Shown: positions 44,264 to 53,513 of the stretch, piece after piece | Layout: every line of letters starts with the position of its first letter | How positions within the stretch are numbered: position 1 is the stretch's first letter | Assembly (NCBI RefSeq): GCF_005280255.1 | Contig: NZ_CP040018.1 | Location: 3,038,001-3,102,000, forward strand | Direction: 5' to 3' | Length of the DNA stretch: 64,000 bases | Source of the DNA: Arthrobacter sp. 24S4-2 | Lineage (GTDB): Bacteria; Actinomycetota; Actinomycetes; Actinomycetales; Micrococcaceae | Translations under genes and position numbers: made by a program | Notes under the pieces: model-generated | What the model was told of the DNA's origin: nothing | The model's database searches: none | What the model saw: the letters and a program-made list of their open reading frames with translations, nothing else

Positions 44264-45443
44264 GCCTAAGGGCGGCGGGGACCAGACGGTCGCCAGCGGC
44301 CGCAGGGAAGGAATATCACTGGGCCGCATCGCAGGAATCCGCGTGGTGCTGGCGTATTCGTGGTTCATCATCGCGGCCTTCACCGTGATTGTGTACGGCC
44401 CGGTCCTTGAGGGCCAATACCCGGACATGGGCATCGCCGCTTACTACGTGGCCTTCGCCTATGCCTTGCTGCTGCTGATCTCCGTGCTGGTTCATGAGCT
44501 GGCACACGCCCTGACGGCCAAGATTTTCAACTGGCCCACCGAAAAGATCGTCTTGAACCTCTGGGGCGGCCACACCCAGTTCGAAGGGTTCACCGCCACA
44601 CCGGGCCGTTCGGTGCTGGTGGCGCTGGCCGGGCCGGCGGCGAACTTCGTCCTGGCCGGCGCCGGCTGGCTGTTCATTTCAGCGGCCGACCCGACAGGCG
44701 TGGTTGGGATCCTCTCCAACATCTTTGTTTGGGCGAACCTTCTGATCGGCATCTTCAACGTCCTGCCAGGGCTTCCCTTAGACGGCGGACGCCTCGTTGA
44801 GTCCGCCGTCTGGAAAGCCACCGGCAGCCAGGAAAAGGGCACCGTGGCCGCGGGCTGGGCGGGCAGGATCATCGTCATTGCGCTGGCAGTCTGGTTTGTC
44901 CTGCTCCCTTTGCTGCGCGGTGACCGCCCGGACGTTTCGCTCATGCTGATCACGGTGCTGGTGGGCAGCTTCCTCTGGATGGGCGCCTCCGCCTCGATCC
45001 AGCACGGACGCCTCCGCGGCCGGCTGCACCTTGTAAACGCTGCTGCGCTGGCCGAACCCGCAATCGGGATACCGGAGTCCGCCACCGTGGCGGAAATTCT
45101 CCAGCTTGCGCCTTCAGGGACCCCGGCAGTCATTCTGTGCGGACCGGATGGCAGGCCCGCGGGGATCGTGGACACGGCCGCCGTCGCCTCGGTTCCCGTC
45201 GGAGCCGCAGCGCAAACGCCGGCCACCGCCGTCTCGCATGCCCTCAGCGCCGGAGCCTACGTGCCGGAATGGTCCCAGGGCCAGGAACTGGTGCAGTACC
45301 TCGCCCAGCTCGAAGGGCACGAGTACGCCGTGGTAGATCACCGTGGCAAAGTGACCGGCCTCCTGCGGCAGGCCAGCGTGGTCAGGGCCATTACGGGCAA
45401 GGAAATGCGCCGCAGCGGGCGCGCCAGCGCCCAGAACCGGTAG
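44256..45443 (+). CDS. Site-2 protease-family metallopeptidase with C-terminal CBS-like domain
   Basis: 395-aa membrane zinc protease (M50B). HELAH in VHELAHALTAKIFNWP is the zinc site; NVLPGLPLDGGRL supplies the third ligand Asp. Several membrane helices, then a C-terminal region with repeated VAEILQLAPSGTPAVILCG and GRPAGIVDTAAVASV-like segments typical of CBS domains, which sense adenylates. The start is likely the TTG at 44256, with GGGGAG before it and an overlap with the HAD stop; TTG at 44226 is an alternative. Confidence 0.88.
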   Translation: MTEPKGGGDQTVASGRREGISLGRIAGIRVVLAYSWFIIAAFTVIVYGPVLEGQYPDMGIAAYYVAFAYALLLLISVLVHELAHALTAKIFNWPTEKIVLNLWGGHTQFEGFTATPGRSVLVALAGPAANFVLAGAGWLFISAADPTGVVGILSNIFVWANLLIGIFNVLPGLPLDGGRLVESAVWKATGSQEKGTVAAGWAGRIIVIALAVWFVLLPLLRGDRPDVSLMLITVLVGSFLWMGASASIQHGRLRGRLHLVNAAALAEPAIGIPESATVAEILQLAPSGTPAVILCGPDGRPAGIVDTAAVASVPVGAAAQTPATAVSHALSAGAYVPEWSQGQELVQYLAQLEGHEYAVVDHRGKVTGLLRQASVVRAITGKEMRRSGRASAQNR

Positions 45444-45545
45444 AGTTACCTGCCGGTCGTGAAATATCCGCACCCGGGGCGTGTGCCCGGTGCCCGGCCG
45501 TCACGATGCACGGCCACCCAGGTTTACAAAAGCGAGGAATATTCC

Positions 45546-46604
45546 ATGAGCAGCGAAACTGCCGCCAACAACATCACGTCCGGCGACACCGCCGGCACGA
45601 CCGGCGTCCTGCCGGTGGGCGCCGCGCGCCGCCGGGGACCGTTCCGCGAGGGCGAGCGGGTTCAGTTGACGGACGAGCGCGGCAGGATGAACACCATCAC
45701 CCTGGAGGCCGGGGGAGCGTTCCATACGCACCGCGGCTTCCTGAACCACGATGAGATCATCGGCATGGTGGACGGGTCCGTTGTGACCAACAATGTGGGC
45801 CAGCAGTACCAAACACTCCGTCCGCTGCTCTCGGACTTCGTCCTCTCGATGCCGCGCGGCGCCGCCGTGGTCTACCCCAAGGACGCGGGCCAGATTGTCA
45901 CCATGGCCGACATCTTCCCCGGCGCCCGCGTCGTGGAAGCCGGCGTGGGCTCCGGCGCGCTGTCGATTTCACTGCTTCGAGCCGTCGGTGACAACGGCTA
46001 CCTGCACTCGTTCGAGCGGCGCGAAGAATTCGCGGACATTGCCCGCGGCAACGTCGAGACGATCTTCGGCGGACCGCACCCCGCCTGGAAGATCTCCCTC
46101 GGCGACTTCCAGGAGGAAGTGGTGCGCAGCGAAGCTCCGGGATCCGTGGACCGCGTGGTCCTGGACATGCTGGCACCCTGGGAATGCCTCGACGCCGTAG
46201 CGACGGTCCTGGCCCCCGGTGGCGTGTGGATCAACTACGTGGCCACGGTGACCCAGCTGTCCCGTACGGCCGAAGCCATCCGGGCCGATGGCCGATTCAC
46301 GGAGCCCGATGCCTGGGAGTCCATGGTCCGAGGCTGGCACTTGGAAGGTTTGGCCGTGCGGCCTGACCACCGCATGGTTGCCCACACAGGATTCCTGCTG
46401 GTCACCCGCCGGCTTGCAGACGGCGTCACAGGCATCTCCGTGAAGCGCCGGCCCTCCAAAACCGACTTTGACGAGGCAGACGTCAACGCCTGGACACCCG
46501 GCGCCGTCGGTGAGCGGCTCGTGTCCGACAAGAAACTCCGTCGGGCTGCCCGCGACGCCATCGCCGGAACCAATGTCAAGGACGACCCGGAGGTCACGAA
46601 CTAG
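45546..46604 (+). CDS. trmI: tRNA (adenine-58-N1)-methyltransferase
   Basis: 352-aa SAM enzyme that makes m1A at tRNA position 58. Seen: RRGPFREGERVQLTDERGR, NNVGQQYQTLRPLLSDFVLS, SAM-binding GARVVEAGVGSGALSISLLR, VVLDMLAPWECLDAV and WESMVRGWHLEGLAVRPDHR, typical of TrmI. ATG at 45546 after AGCGAGGA; the upstream frame is not conserved. Directly upstream of mpa, as in many actinobacteria. Confidence 0.93.
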   Translation: MSSETAANNITSGDTAGTTGVLPVGAARRRGPFREGERVQLTDERGRMNTITLEAGGAFHTHRGFLNHDEIIGMVDGSVVTNNVGQQYQTLRPLLSDFVLSMPRGAAVVYPKDAGQIVTMADIFPGARVVEAGVGSGALSISLLRAVGDNGYLHSFERREEFADIARGNVETIFGGPHPAWKISLGDFQEEVVRSEAPGSVDRVVLDMLAPWECLDAVATVLAPGGVWINYVATVTQLSRTAEAIRADGRFTEPDAWESMVRGWHLEGLAVRPDHRMVAHTGFLLVTRRLADGVTGISVKRRPSKTDFDEADVNAWTPGAVGERLVSDKKLRRAARDAIAGTNVKDDPEVTN

Positions 46605-46686
46605 TCCGTATTTCGGATGTCTCCAGCAGTACCCGGCTTCTTGGGGCTAAGGTCTTAATAGAAGCGCAGGAAGGGGCTGATGCAAG

Positions 46687-48468
46687 ATGGAGACTCCGAA
46701 CAACGACTCCTCACGGACACCGGACGAGGCCATAGGGCCACCGGAGCCTGAGAATGTCCGCTACGCGGCCAACGAACTGTCAGTTGCCGACCGCCAGGTG
46801 AACATCCTCCGGGATAAACTTCGGCACATTGACCGTCAGCTTGCGGCCGCGACGCAGAACAATTCAAAACTCGTCGGCATGCTGGAGACCGCCAAGGCGG
46901 AGATCCTGCGGCTGAAGAACGCACTGGACCAGGAAGGCCAGCCGCCGTACAGCTTCGGCACTATTTTGCAGCTTAATCCAAAGCGGCAACCCACCGCGGG
47001 CAACAGCGGGCAGGCCGCCACGGAAGAGTCCGTTGACATCTTCAACGCCGGCCGCAAGATGCGCGTCGGCGTGAGCCCGCTGGTAAACATAAACCAGCTT
47101 GCCGTCGGTCAGGAAGTCCTGCTGAACGAAGCCCTCCTGGTGGTGGCCGGCCTCGGTTATGAGCGGGCCGGGGAACTGGTCACGCTCAAGGAAATGCTCG
47201 GTACCGACCGCGCCCTCGTAGTGGGACGCGCGGACGAGGAACGTGTGATCCGCCTTTCCGGGGCGCTGATGTCAGAGAAGCTTCGTGTCGGTGATGCGTT
47301 GTCCATCGACTCACGGACGGGCTATGCGCTGGAGAAGGTTCCGCGCTCCGAAGTGGAAAACCTCGTCCTTGAGGAAGTTCCGGATATCACGTACGAGGAC
47401 ATCGGTGGGCTGGGGCCCCAGATTGAGCAGATCCGTGATGCCGTGGAGCTGCCGTTCCTGCACCCTGACCTGTACCGTGAACACGGGCTGAAGGCGCCCA
47501 AGGGGATCCTTCTCTACGGCCCTCCGGGGTGCGGAAAAACCCTGATCGCCAAGGCCGTGGCCAATTCCCTGGCCGCAAGGGCCGCCGAGCGCACCGGAAA
47601 CGTGGACCTGAAGAGCTACTTCCTCAATATCAAGGGTCCGGAACTCCTGGACAAATACGTCGGCGAGACGGAGCGGCACATCCGGCTGATCTTCTCGCGG
47701 GCACGCGAAAAGGCCTCCGACGGCAGCCCCGTTGTGGTGTTCTTCGACGAGATGGATTCCCTGTTCCGCACCCGCGGCACCGGCATCTCCTCCGACGTCG
47801 AAACAACCATCGTCCCCCAGCTGCTCAGCGAGATCGACGGCGTCGAACGCTTGGACAACGTCATCGTCATCGGTGCATCCAACCGCGAGGACATGATTGA
47901 CCCGGCCATCCTGCGCCCGGGCAGGCTTGACGTGAAGGTCAAGATCCAGCGGCCCGACGCCGAGGCTGCCGCCGACATCTTCTACAAGTACATCACCACC
48001 GACCTTCCGTTCCATGAGACAGACCTCGCCGAACACGACGGGGACGTGCAGGCCACGGTTGACGCCATGATCCAGCGCACGGTCGAAGCGATGTACTCCA
48101 CCGAGAAGTCCAACGAATACCTCGAGGTGACCTACGCCAACGGGGATACCGAAATGCTGTACTTCAAGGACTTCAACTCCGGTGCCGTGGTCCAGAACGT
48201 GGTGGACCGGGCCAAAAAGTACGCCATCAAGGATCTCCTGACCACGCAGCAGAAGGGCCTTCGCATCGACCACCTGCTACGCGCCGTCGTCGACGAGTTC
48301 CGCGAACACGAGGATATGCCGAACACCACCAACCCTGACGACTGGGCCCGCATCTCCGGCAAGAAGGGCGAGCGCATCACCTACATCCGCACCATCGTGC
48401 AGGGCAAGGCGGGACAGGAGCCCGGCAAGTCCATCGAGACCATGCCCAATACGGGCCAGTACCTGTGA
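46687..48468 (+). CDS. mpa: Proteasome-associated AAA ATPase
   Basis: 593-aa hexameric ATPase (Mpa/ARC) that unfolds pupylated proteins into the 20S core. N-terminal coiled coil (about residues 25-85, DRQVNILRDKLRHIDRQL) binds Pup, then OB domains, Walker A GPPGCGKT (278-285), Walker B VVVFFDEMDS, the arginine finger region ILRPGRLD, and the C-terminal GQYL that docks into the core. Start ATG at 46687. Its stop overlaps the dop GTG. Confidence 0.97.
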   Translation: METPNNDSSRTPDEAIGPPEPENVRYAANELSVADRQVNILRDKLRHIDRQLAAATQNNSKLVGMLETAKAEILRLKNALDQEGQPPYSFGTILQLNPKRQPTAGNSGQAATEESVDIFNAGRKMRVGVSPLVNINQLAVGQEVLLNEALLVVAGLGYERAGELVTLKEMLGTDRALVVGRADEERVIRLSGALMSEKLRVGDALSIDSRTGYALEKVPRSEVENLVLEEVPDITYEDIGGLGPQIEQIRDAVELPFLHPDLYREHGLKAPKGILLYGPPGCGKTLIAKAVANSLAARAAERTGNVDLKSYFLNIKGPELLDKYVGETERHIRLIFSRAREKASDGSPVVVFFDEMDSLFRTRGTGISSDVETTIVPQLLSEIDGVERLDNVIVIGASNREDMIDPAILRPGRLDVKVKIQRPDAEAAADIFYKYITTDLPFHETDLAEHDGDVQATVDAMIQRTVEAMYSTEKSNEYLEVTYANGDTEMLYFKDFNSGAVVQNVVDRAKKYAIKDLLTTQQKGLRIDHLLRAVVDEFREHEDMPNTTNPDDWARISGKKGERITYIRTIVQGKAGQEPGKSIETMPNTGQYL

Positions 48469-50150
48469 CGCCCCGCCGCGACGGGCTGCCAGGGGGGCCG
48501 CTGCCCGTTGGCGGCGCCATGCGGGTGATGGGATCGGAGACGGAATACGGCATCCATGCGCCGTCCGCCCCGGGCGCCAATGCCACAATGATGTCCGCCC
48601 GCGTGATCCAGGCTTATGCCCAGCTGACACGCCAGCGTGCAGCCGGCGGCGCAGAAACGCGCTGGGACTACACGGATGAGGAACCGCTCCACGATGCCCG
48701 CGGGTGGACGCTGGAGCGGAACCAGGCGGATCCCAGCCAGCTGACGGACCAGCCACCCGTCTTGGACGCCGAGGCCGTCGCCCTGGCCTACGGGCGCGAC
48801 GAGCTGGAGCGGGACGGCGAGGACGAAGCGGGCTCGCTCCTGATGAACATGGTGCTTGGAAACGGTGCGCGCCTTTACGTGGACCATGCCCATCCTGAGT
48901 ACTCCAGCCCCGAGGTCACCAACCCCACTGACGCCGTCATTTGGGACGCCGCCGGCGACGTCGTGGCACTGTCAGCGGTCCGCCGGATGGCCGCCGACCC
49001 CCAGCTACCACCCGTGAACCTCTACAAGAACAACACCGACAACAAGTCGGTGTCCTACGGTTCGCACGAGAACTACCTCATGCCCCGGTCGGTGCCCTTC
49101 GGTGACATAGTCCGCGGGCTCACGCCGTTCTTCATCACCCGCCAGATCATGTGCGGCGCCGGCCGGGTGGGCCTGGGCCAGGACAGTTCCCGCGCGGGAT
49201 ACCAGATCAGCCAGCGGGCGGACTTCTTCGAGGCCGAGGTCGGACTGGAGACCACCATCCGTCGGCCCATCATCAACACCCGCGACGAGCCCCACGCCAC
49301 AGCGGACAAATACCGCCGGCTGCACGTGATCATCGGTGATGCCAACCTCAGCCAGGCCGCCAACTACCTGAAGTTCGGCACAACGGCCATGGTGCTCAGC
49401 CTGATTGAGGCAGGCCTCGCCCCGCGCGTGGAGGTCCACGAGCCCGTGGCTGCACTGCAGACCGTCAGCCACGACACCTCGCTGACGGCCACCCTGCGCC
49501 TGGTGGACGGGCGCCGGGTAACGGCCCTGGACCTGCAATGGATTTACCACGAGGCGGCCGCCAAGCTCGCCCAGGACACCGGGGTGGGCGATGCTGTGGA
49601 CGGCGACGGGCATACGCACTCCCTCCTGGAACGCTGGGCCGCGACGCTGACCGATCTCGACGGCGACCGGACGGCCGCGGCGTCGTCCGTTGAGTGGCTG
49701 GCAAAGCTCACGCTGCTGGAAGGCTACCGGCAACGCGACGGACTGGAATGGAATGATGCCAGGCTTGGGCTCGTCGACCTGCAATGGGCGGACGTCAGGC
49801 CCGAAAAGGGGCTGTATTACCGGATGCTGGCACGCGGCCGGATGGACACGATTGTGGACGAGCAGGCCATCGCCCGGGCGGTGACCGAACCGCCGTCGGA
49901 CACGCGGGCCTATTTCCGCGGACGCTGCGTCAGCAGCTTCAGCAAGGACGTGGTCGGCGCCAGCTGGGACTCGGTGATCTTCGACGTCCCCGGCCACGGA
50001 CGGCTCCAACGGGTGCCCACGCGCGAGCCGCTGCGGGGCACGGAAGCCCTCACCGGAGGCCTGTTCGCCAGGCACAAAGCCGCCGGTCCGTTCCTGTCCG
50101 AACTGCTTGGGCAAACAGCCCTCCGCCACCGGCATAAAGCACCCCACTAG
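48465..50150 (+). CDS. dop: Depupylase/deamidase of Pup
   Basis: 561-aa enzyme of the glutamine-synthetase-like fold that deamidates Pup's C-terminal Gln and removes Pup from substrates. MRVMGSETEYGIHAP starts the conserved domain; the long loop after it (RWDYTDEEPLHDARGW) is the Dop loop absent in PafA. Catalytic Asp is in GARLYVDHAHPEYSSPE. The GTG at 48465 overlaps the mpa stop (GTGA); an ATG at 48519 gives a shorter form close to the usual start. Confidence 0.95.
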   Translation: MTPRRDGLPGGPLPVGGAMRVMGSETEYGIHAPSAPGANATMMSARVIQAYAQLTRQRAAGGAETRWDYTDEEPLHDARGWTLERNQADPSQLTDQPPVLDAEAVALAYGRDELERDGEDEAGSLLMNMVLGNGARLYVDHAHPEYSSPEVTNPTDAVIWDAAGDVVALSAVRRMAADPQLPPVNLYKNNTDNKSVSYGSHENYLMPRSVPFGDIVRGLTPFFITRQIMCGAGRVGLGQDSSRAGYQISQRADFFEAEVGLETTIRRPIINTRDEPHATADKYRRLHVIIGDANLSQAANYLKFGTTAMVLSLIEAGLAPRVEVHEPVAALQTVSHDTSLTATLRLVDGRRVTALDLQWIYHEAAAKLAQDTGVGDAVDGDGHTHSLLERWAATLTDLDGDRTAAASSVEWLAKLTLLEGYRQRDGLEWNDARLGLVDLQWADVRPEKGLYYRMLARGRMDTIVDEQAIARAVTEPPSDTRAYFRGRCVSSFSKDVVGASWDSVIFDVPGHGRLQRVPTREPLRGTEALTGGLFARHKAAGPFLSELLGQTALRHRHKAPH

Positions 50151-50183
50151 GCCTTAAGCCGTGGCAATATTGGCATACAGGAT

Positions 50184-50202
50184 GTCCCCTCTTACAGGGG
50201 AC
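50184..50202 (+). promoter_or_regulatory. Hairpin upstream of pup
   Basis: GTCCCCT and its complement (50184-50190 and 50196-50202), 5-nt loop, in the 70-bp dop-pup gap and just before the pup ribosome site (AAGGAGAAGG). May mark a processing or stability element; function is inference. Confidence 0.5.
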
Positions 50203-50220
50203 GGATAGAAGGAGAAGGAA

Positions 50221-50424
50221 ATGGCAGGCCAGGAGCAGCAGCAGCCGCAGTCCCGGGACAGCGAGATCGAAGACGACGCCCCCGCGACGCCGCCCGCAGC
50301 TGGCGACGCCCAGGCGTCCGCAGCCACCCAGGGCGTGGACGATCTGCTCGACGAAATTGACGGCGTCCTCGAATCCAACGCCGAAGAGTTCGTCCGGGCG
50401 TTCGTCCAAAAGGGCGGCCAGTAG
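50221..50424 (+). CDS. pup: Prokaryotic ubiquitin-like protein Pup
   Basis: 67-aa disordered tag that is joined to lysines of target proteins. Acidic N-terminus with many Gln and Ala, GVDDLLDEIDGVLESNAEEF in the Mpa-binding helix and the C-terminal VQKGGQ. The end is Gln, so Dop must convert it to Glu before PafA can use it. The only Lys is near the C-terminus (Lys64). Strong ribosome site. Confidence 0.98.
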   Translation: MAGQEQQQPQSRDSEIEDDAPATPPAAGDAQASAATQGVDDLLDEIDGVLESNAEEFVRAFVQKGGQ

Positions 50425-50426
50425 GG

Positions 50427-50466
50427 CCGGGGCTGCCATCGCCGAAAATGAGGACGGCAGCCCCGG
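50427..50466 (+). promoter_or_regulatory. Hairpin between pup and prcB
   Basis: Perfect 11-bp arms (50427-50437 and 50456-50466) around an 18-nt loop, starting 3 bp after the pup stop. It could shield pup mRNA ends or act as a partial terminator before prcB. Role is inference. Confidence 0.55.
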
Positions 50467-50507
50467 AGGGCCGGAACAGACGTTGATCCAGTTGAAGGAG
50501 TGCATCA

Positions 50508-51329
50508 GTGCAGGACACAACAGCCAACCAGGTAGCTGCCAACGCGACGTCATCATTCACTGAACACCTCCAACGCAACAGGCCCGGCCTACTTCCCTAC
50601 AACCAGTCGCTACCCGCTACGTCGGCCGGCACCCAGCCACTCCAGGTTCCGCATGCCACCACCATTGTGTCGCTGACCTATGGCGGGGGAGTCCTGATGG
50701 CCGGTGACCGCCGGGCCACCATGGGCAACATCATCGCGAGTAGGCACATTGAAAAGGTCTTTCCGGCCGACCGATATTCGGTGCTGGGAATAGCGGGCAC
50801 CGCAGGCATTGCCATAGACCTCACGCGGCTGTTCCAGGTGGAACTTGAACACTACGAAAAGATCGAAGGAACCCTGCTGAGCCTCGAAGGCAAGGCCAAC
50901 CGGCTCGGTGCCATGATCCGCGGCAACCTGCCGATGGCAATGCAGGGGCTCGCCGTGGTACCGCTCTTCGCCGGCTTTGACCTGCCGGCCGGCATTGGCC
51001 GGCTCTTTTCATACGATGTCACCGGCGGACGGTATGAAGAGCAGGAACACCACGCCGTGGGGTCGGGCGCGATGTTTGCCCGCGGCGCCCTCAAGAAGCT
51101 CTGGCGGCCTGGACTCACCGAAGCAGAGGCGGTGGCAGTGGCCGTCGAGGCGCTCTATGACGCCGCGGACGACGACTCGGCAACCGGCGGACCGGACCCG
51201 GTCCGCCAGCTGTGGCCGGTTGTCTACACGGTGGGCAGGACCGGCGCGAGGCGGGTGCCCGAAAACGACCTGGCCGCCGTGGCCGGGGCGATCATCGAAG
51301 CCAGAACCACAGCGCGGCGGGAGGCCTGA
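50508..51329 (+). CDS. prcB: Proteasome beta subunit
   Basis: 273-aa N-terminal-nucleophile protease subunit. A propeptide of about 50 residues ends at PHA, then Thr51 (TTIVSLTYGGGVLMAGDRRA) becomes the catalytic residue after self-cleavage. IGIAGTAGIAIDLTRLFQVE and PLFAGFDLPAGIGRL are conserved. Start GTG at 50508 after AAGGAG. prcA begins one base after its stop. Confidence 0.97.
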   Translation: MQDTTANQVAANATSSFTEHLQRNRPGLLPYNQSLPATSAGTQPLQVPHATTIVSLTYGGGVLMAGDRRATMGNIIASRHIEKVFPADRYSVLGIAGTAGIAIDLTRLFQVELEHYEKIEGTLLSLEGKANRLGAMIRGNLPMAMQGLAVVPLFAGFDLPAGIGRLFSYDVTGGRYEEQEHHAVGSGAMFARGALKKLWRPGLTEAEAVAVAVEALYDAADDDSATGGPDPVRQLWPVVYTVGRTGARRVPENDLAAVAGAIIEARTTARREA

Positions 51330-51330
51330 T

Positions 51331-52038
51331 ATGACCCAACAGTTCTATGTGTCGCCCGAACAGCTGATGAAGGACCGTGCGGACTTCGCACGGAAGGGAA
51401 TTGCGCGGGGCCGCTCGGTAGTGGTGATCAGCTGTGAGGAGGGGATCGCCCTCGTAGCGGAAAACCCCTCTCCTTCGCTGCATAAAATCGGCGAGATCTA
51501 CGACAAAATCGCCTTCGCCGCCGTCGGCAAGTACAACGAATTCGAAAGCCTGCGCCAGGCGGGTGTCCGGTACGCGGACGTCCGGGGCTACTCCTACGAC
51601 CGTGAGGATGTAACGGCCAGGGGGCTCGCCAGTGTTTACGCCCAAAGCCTGGGCGCCGTGTTCACTGCGGAACAAAAACCGTTCGAAGTGGAACTTGCCG
51701 TCGCGGAGGTGGGAAGCGGCCCGGCCGACGACCACCTGTACAGGCTGACGTTCGACGGCTCGATCGCTGACGAAAAACGCTTCATTGTGATGGGCGGTCA
51801 GGCGGACAAAGTATCCGAGACCGTGGAAGGCGGGTGGCAGCGGGAGCTCAACTTCTCCGGCGCAATCAGACTCGCCATGAAAGGACTGGTCACCGACAAG
51901 GAGGCCGGCGAGCTGCCGGCCTCCGCCCTCGAGGTGGCCGTACTGGACCGCGATTCGGAAAGCAACCGGGGATCCCGGCGGGCATTCCGGCGCCTGGACG
52001 ACGACGAAATCGCCGCCCTGCTCTCTGAGGAGAACTGA
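51331..52038 (+). CDS. prcA: Proteasome alpha subunit
   Basis: 235-aa outer-ring subunit of the 20S core, which gates entry and docks the Mpa GQYL tail. MTQQFYVSPEQLMKDRADFA at the N-terminus is the gate, then GRSVVVISCEEGIALVAEN and EIYDKIAFAAVGKYNEFES. ATG at 51331 after GGGAGG; the longer frame upstream is another frame of prcB. pafA starts one base after the stop. Confidence 0.97.
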   Translation: MTQQFYVSPEQLMKDRADFARKGIARGRSVVVISCEEGIALVAENPSPSLHKIGEIYDKIAFAAVGKYNEFESLRQAGVRYADVRGYSYDREDVTARGLASVYAQSLGAVFTAEQKPFEVELAVAEVGSGPADDHLYRLTFDGSIADEKRFIVMGGQADKVSETVEGGWQRELNFSGAIRLAMKGLVTDKEAGELPASALEVAVLDRDSESNRGSRRAFRRLDDDEIAALLSEEN

Positions 52039-52039
52039 A

Positions 52040-53404
52040 ATGGACAAGCGCATTTTCGGCATTGAAACCGAGTTCGGCATCTCGTACTCGAGCCCGGACT
52101 CCCGTCCGCTGGCACCCGAGGAAGTGGCACGGTACCTCTTCCGCAAGGTGGTCAGCTGGGGGCGGTCCTCCAATGTCTTTTTGACCAACGGTTCGCGGCT
52201 GTACCTCGACGTGGGCTCGCACCCCGAGTACGCCACAGCGGAGTGCGACGACCTGGGCCAGCTGATTGCCCACGACCGGGCCGGCGAACTGATCCTGGAC
52301 GACCTTGTGGACGAGGCGCAGGAGCGGCTGGCTGCGGAAGGCTTTAACGGCACCGTCTACCTGTTCAAGAACAACACCGATTCCGCGGGCAATTCGTACG
52401 GCAGCCACGAGAACTACCTCATTCCGCGGCGCGGTGAATTCTCGAGGCTGGCCGAAATCCTGATTCCCTTTCTGGTGACCCGGCAGCTCATCGCCGGCGC
52501 GGGAAAGATCCTCAAGACCCCGCACGGCGCCACTTTTGCCTTCTCCCAACGGGCGGACCACATCTGGGAAGGCGTATCGTCCGCCACCACCAGGTCGCGT
52601 CCCATCATCAACACCCGCGACGAGCCACACGCCGATGCCGAGTTCTACCGGCGCCTGCATGTAATCGTGGGCGACTCCAACATGTCCGAAACCACGGCCC
52701 TGATGAAGGTAGGCAGCGTTGACCTGATCCTTCGGATGATCGAGGCCGGGGTGATCATGCGGGACATGCGGATGGAAAATCCCATCCGGAGCATTCGCGA
52801 GATCTCCCACGACCTCAGCGGCAGGGCGCTGATCCGGCTCGCCAACGGCCGCCAACTGACGGCCTTGGAAATCCAGCGGGAGTACCTGAACAAAGTCACC
52901 TCCTTCGTCGCCGAACACGGGGCGCACAACCCGCATGTGCCACTGATCCTGGACCTTTGGGAGCGCACGCTGGCCGCAATTGAAAGCGGCGACACCAGCA
53001 CCATCGACACCGAGATCGACTGGGCCATCAAGAAGAAGCTCATGGACAGCTACCGGAACAGGCACGACCTTGGGCTGGATGCGCCCAGGATTGCCCAGCT
53101 GGACCTGACCTACCACGACATCTCGCGGACGCGCGGGCTCTATTACCTCCTCCAGTCGCGCGGCGCCGTCCGCCGTGTGACGGACGATACCGCCGTCAAA
53201 GATGCCGTTGATGCGCCACCGCAGACTACGCGGGCAAAACTCCGCGGTGACTTCGTCCGCCGCGCCCAGGAACTGGGCCGTGACTACACGGTTGACTGGG
53301 TGCACCTGAAGCTCAACGACCGCGCCCACCAGACGATCCTGTGCAAGGATCCGTTCCGGAGCGTGGACGAGCGCGTCGATGCCCTTCTGGACTCTATGGG
53401 CTGA
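52040..53404 (+). CDS. pafA: Pup-protein ligase
   Basis: 454-aa GS-like ligase that uses ATP to attach Pup to target lysines. KRIFGIETEFGIS, then GSRLYLDVGSHPEYATAE with the catalytic Asp, NNTDSAGNSYGSHENYLIP, RPIINTRDEPHADAEFYRRL and SNMSETTALMKVGSV. Lacks the Dop loop, which tells it from dop. One base after prcA, so translation is likely coupled. Confidence 0.97.
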   Translation: MDKRIFGIETEFGISYSSPDSRPLAPEEVARYLFRKVVSWGRSSNVFLTNGSRLYLDVGSHPEYATAECDDLGQLIAHDRAGELILDDLVDEAQERLAAEGFNGTVYLFKNNTDSAGNSYGSHENYLIPRRGEFSRLAEILIPFLVTRQLIAGAGKILKTPHGATFAFSQRADHIWEGVSSATTRSRPIINTRDEPHADAEFYRRLHVIVGDSNMSETTALMKVGSVDLILRMIEAGVIMRDMRMENPIRSIREISHDLSGRALIRLANGRQLTALEIQREYLNKVTSFVAEHGAHNPHVPLILDLWERTLAAIESGDTSTIDTEIDWAIKKKLMDSYRNRHDLGLDAPRIAQLDLTYHDISRTRGLYYLLQSRGAVRRVTDDTAVKDAVDAPPQTTRAKLRGDFVRRAQELGRDYTVDWVHLKLNDRAHQTILCKDPFRSVDERVDALLDSMG

Positions 53405-53513
53405 CACCCAGCTTGAGGCGCTATTCTGGATGGGGCCATTTGTTTGGCCGCTGTGTAATGCCGTGCGCTCCATACCGGCAACGCATCCATCTTGCCCCAA
53501 CGAAAGTTCTTAC

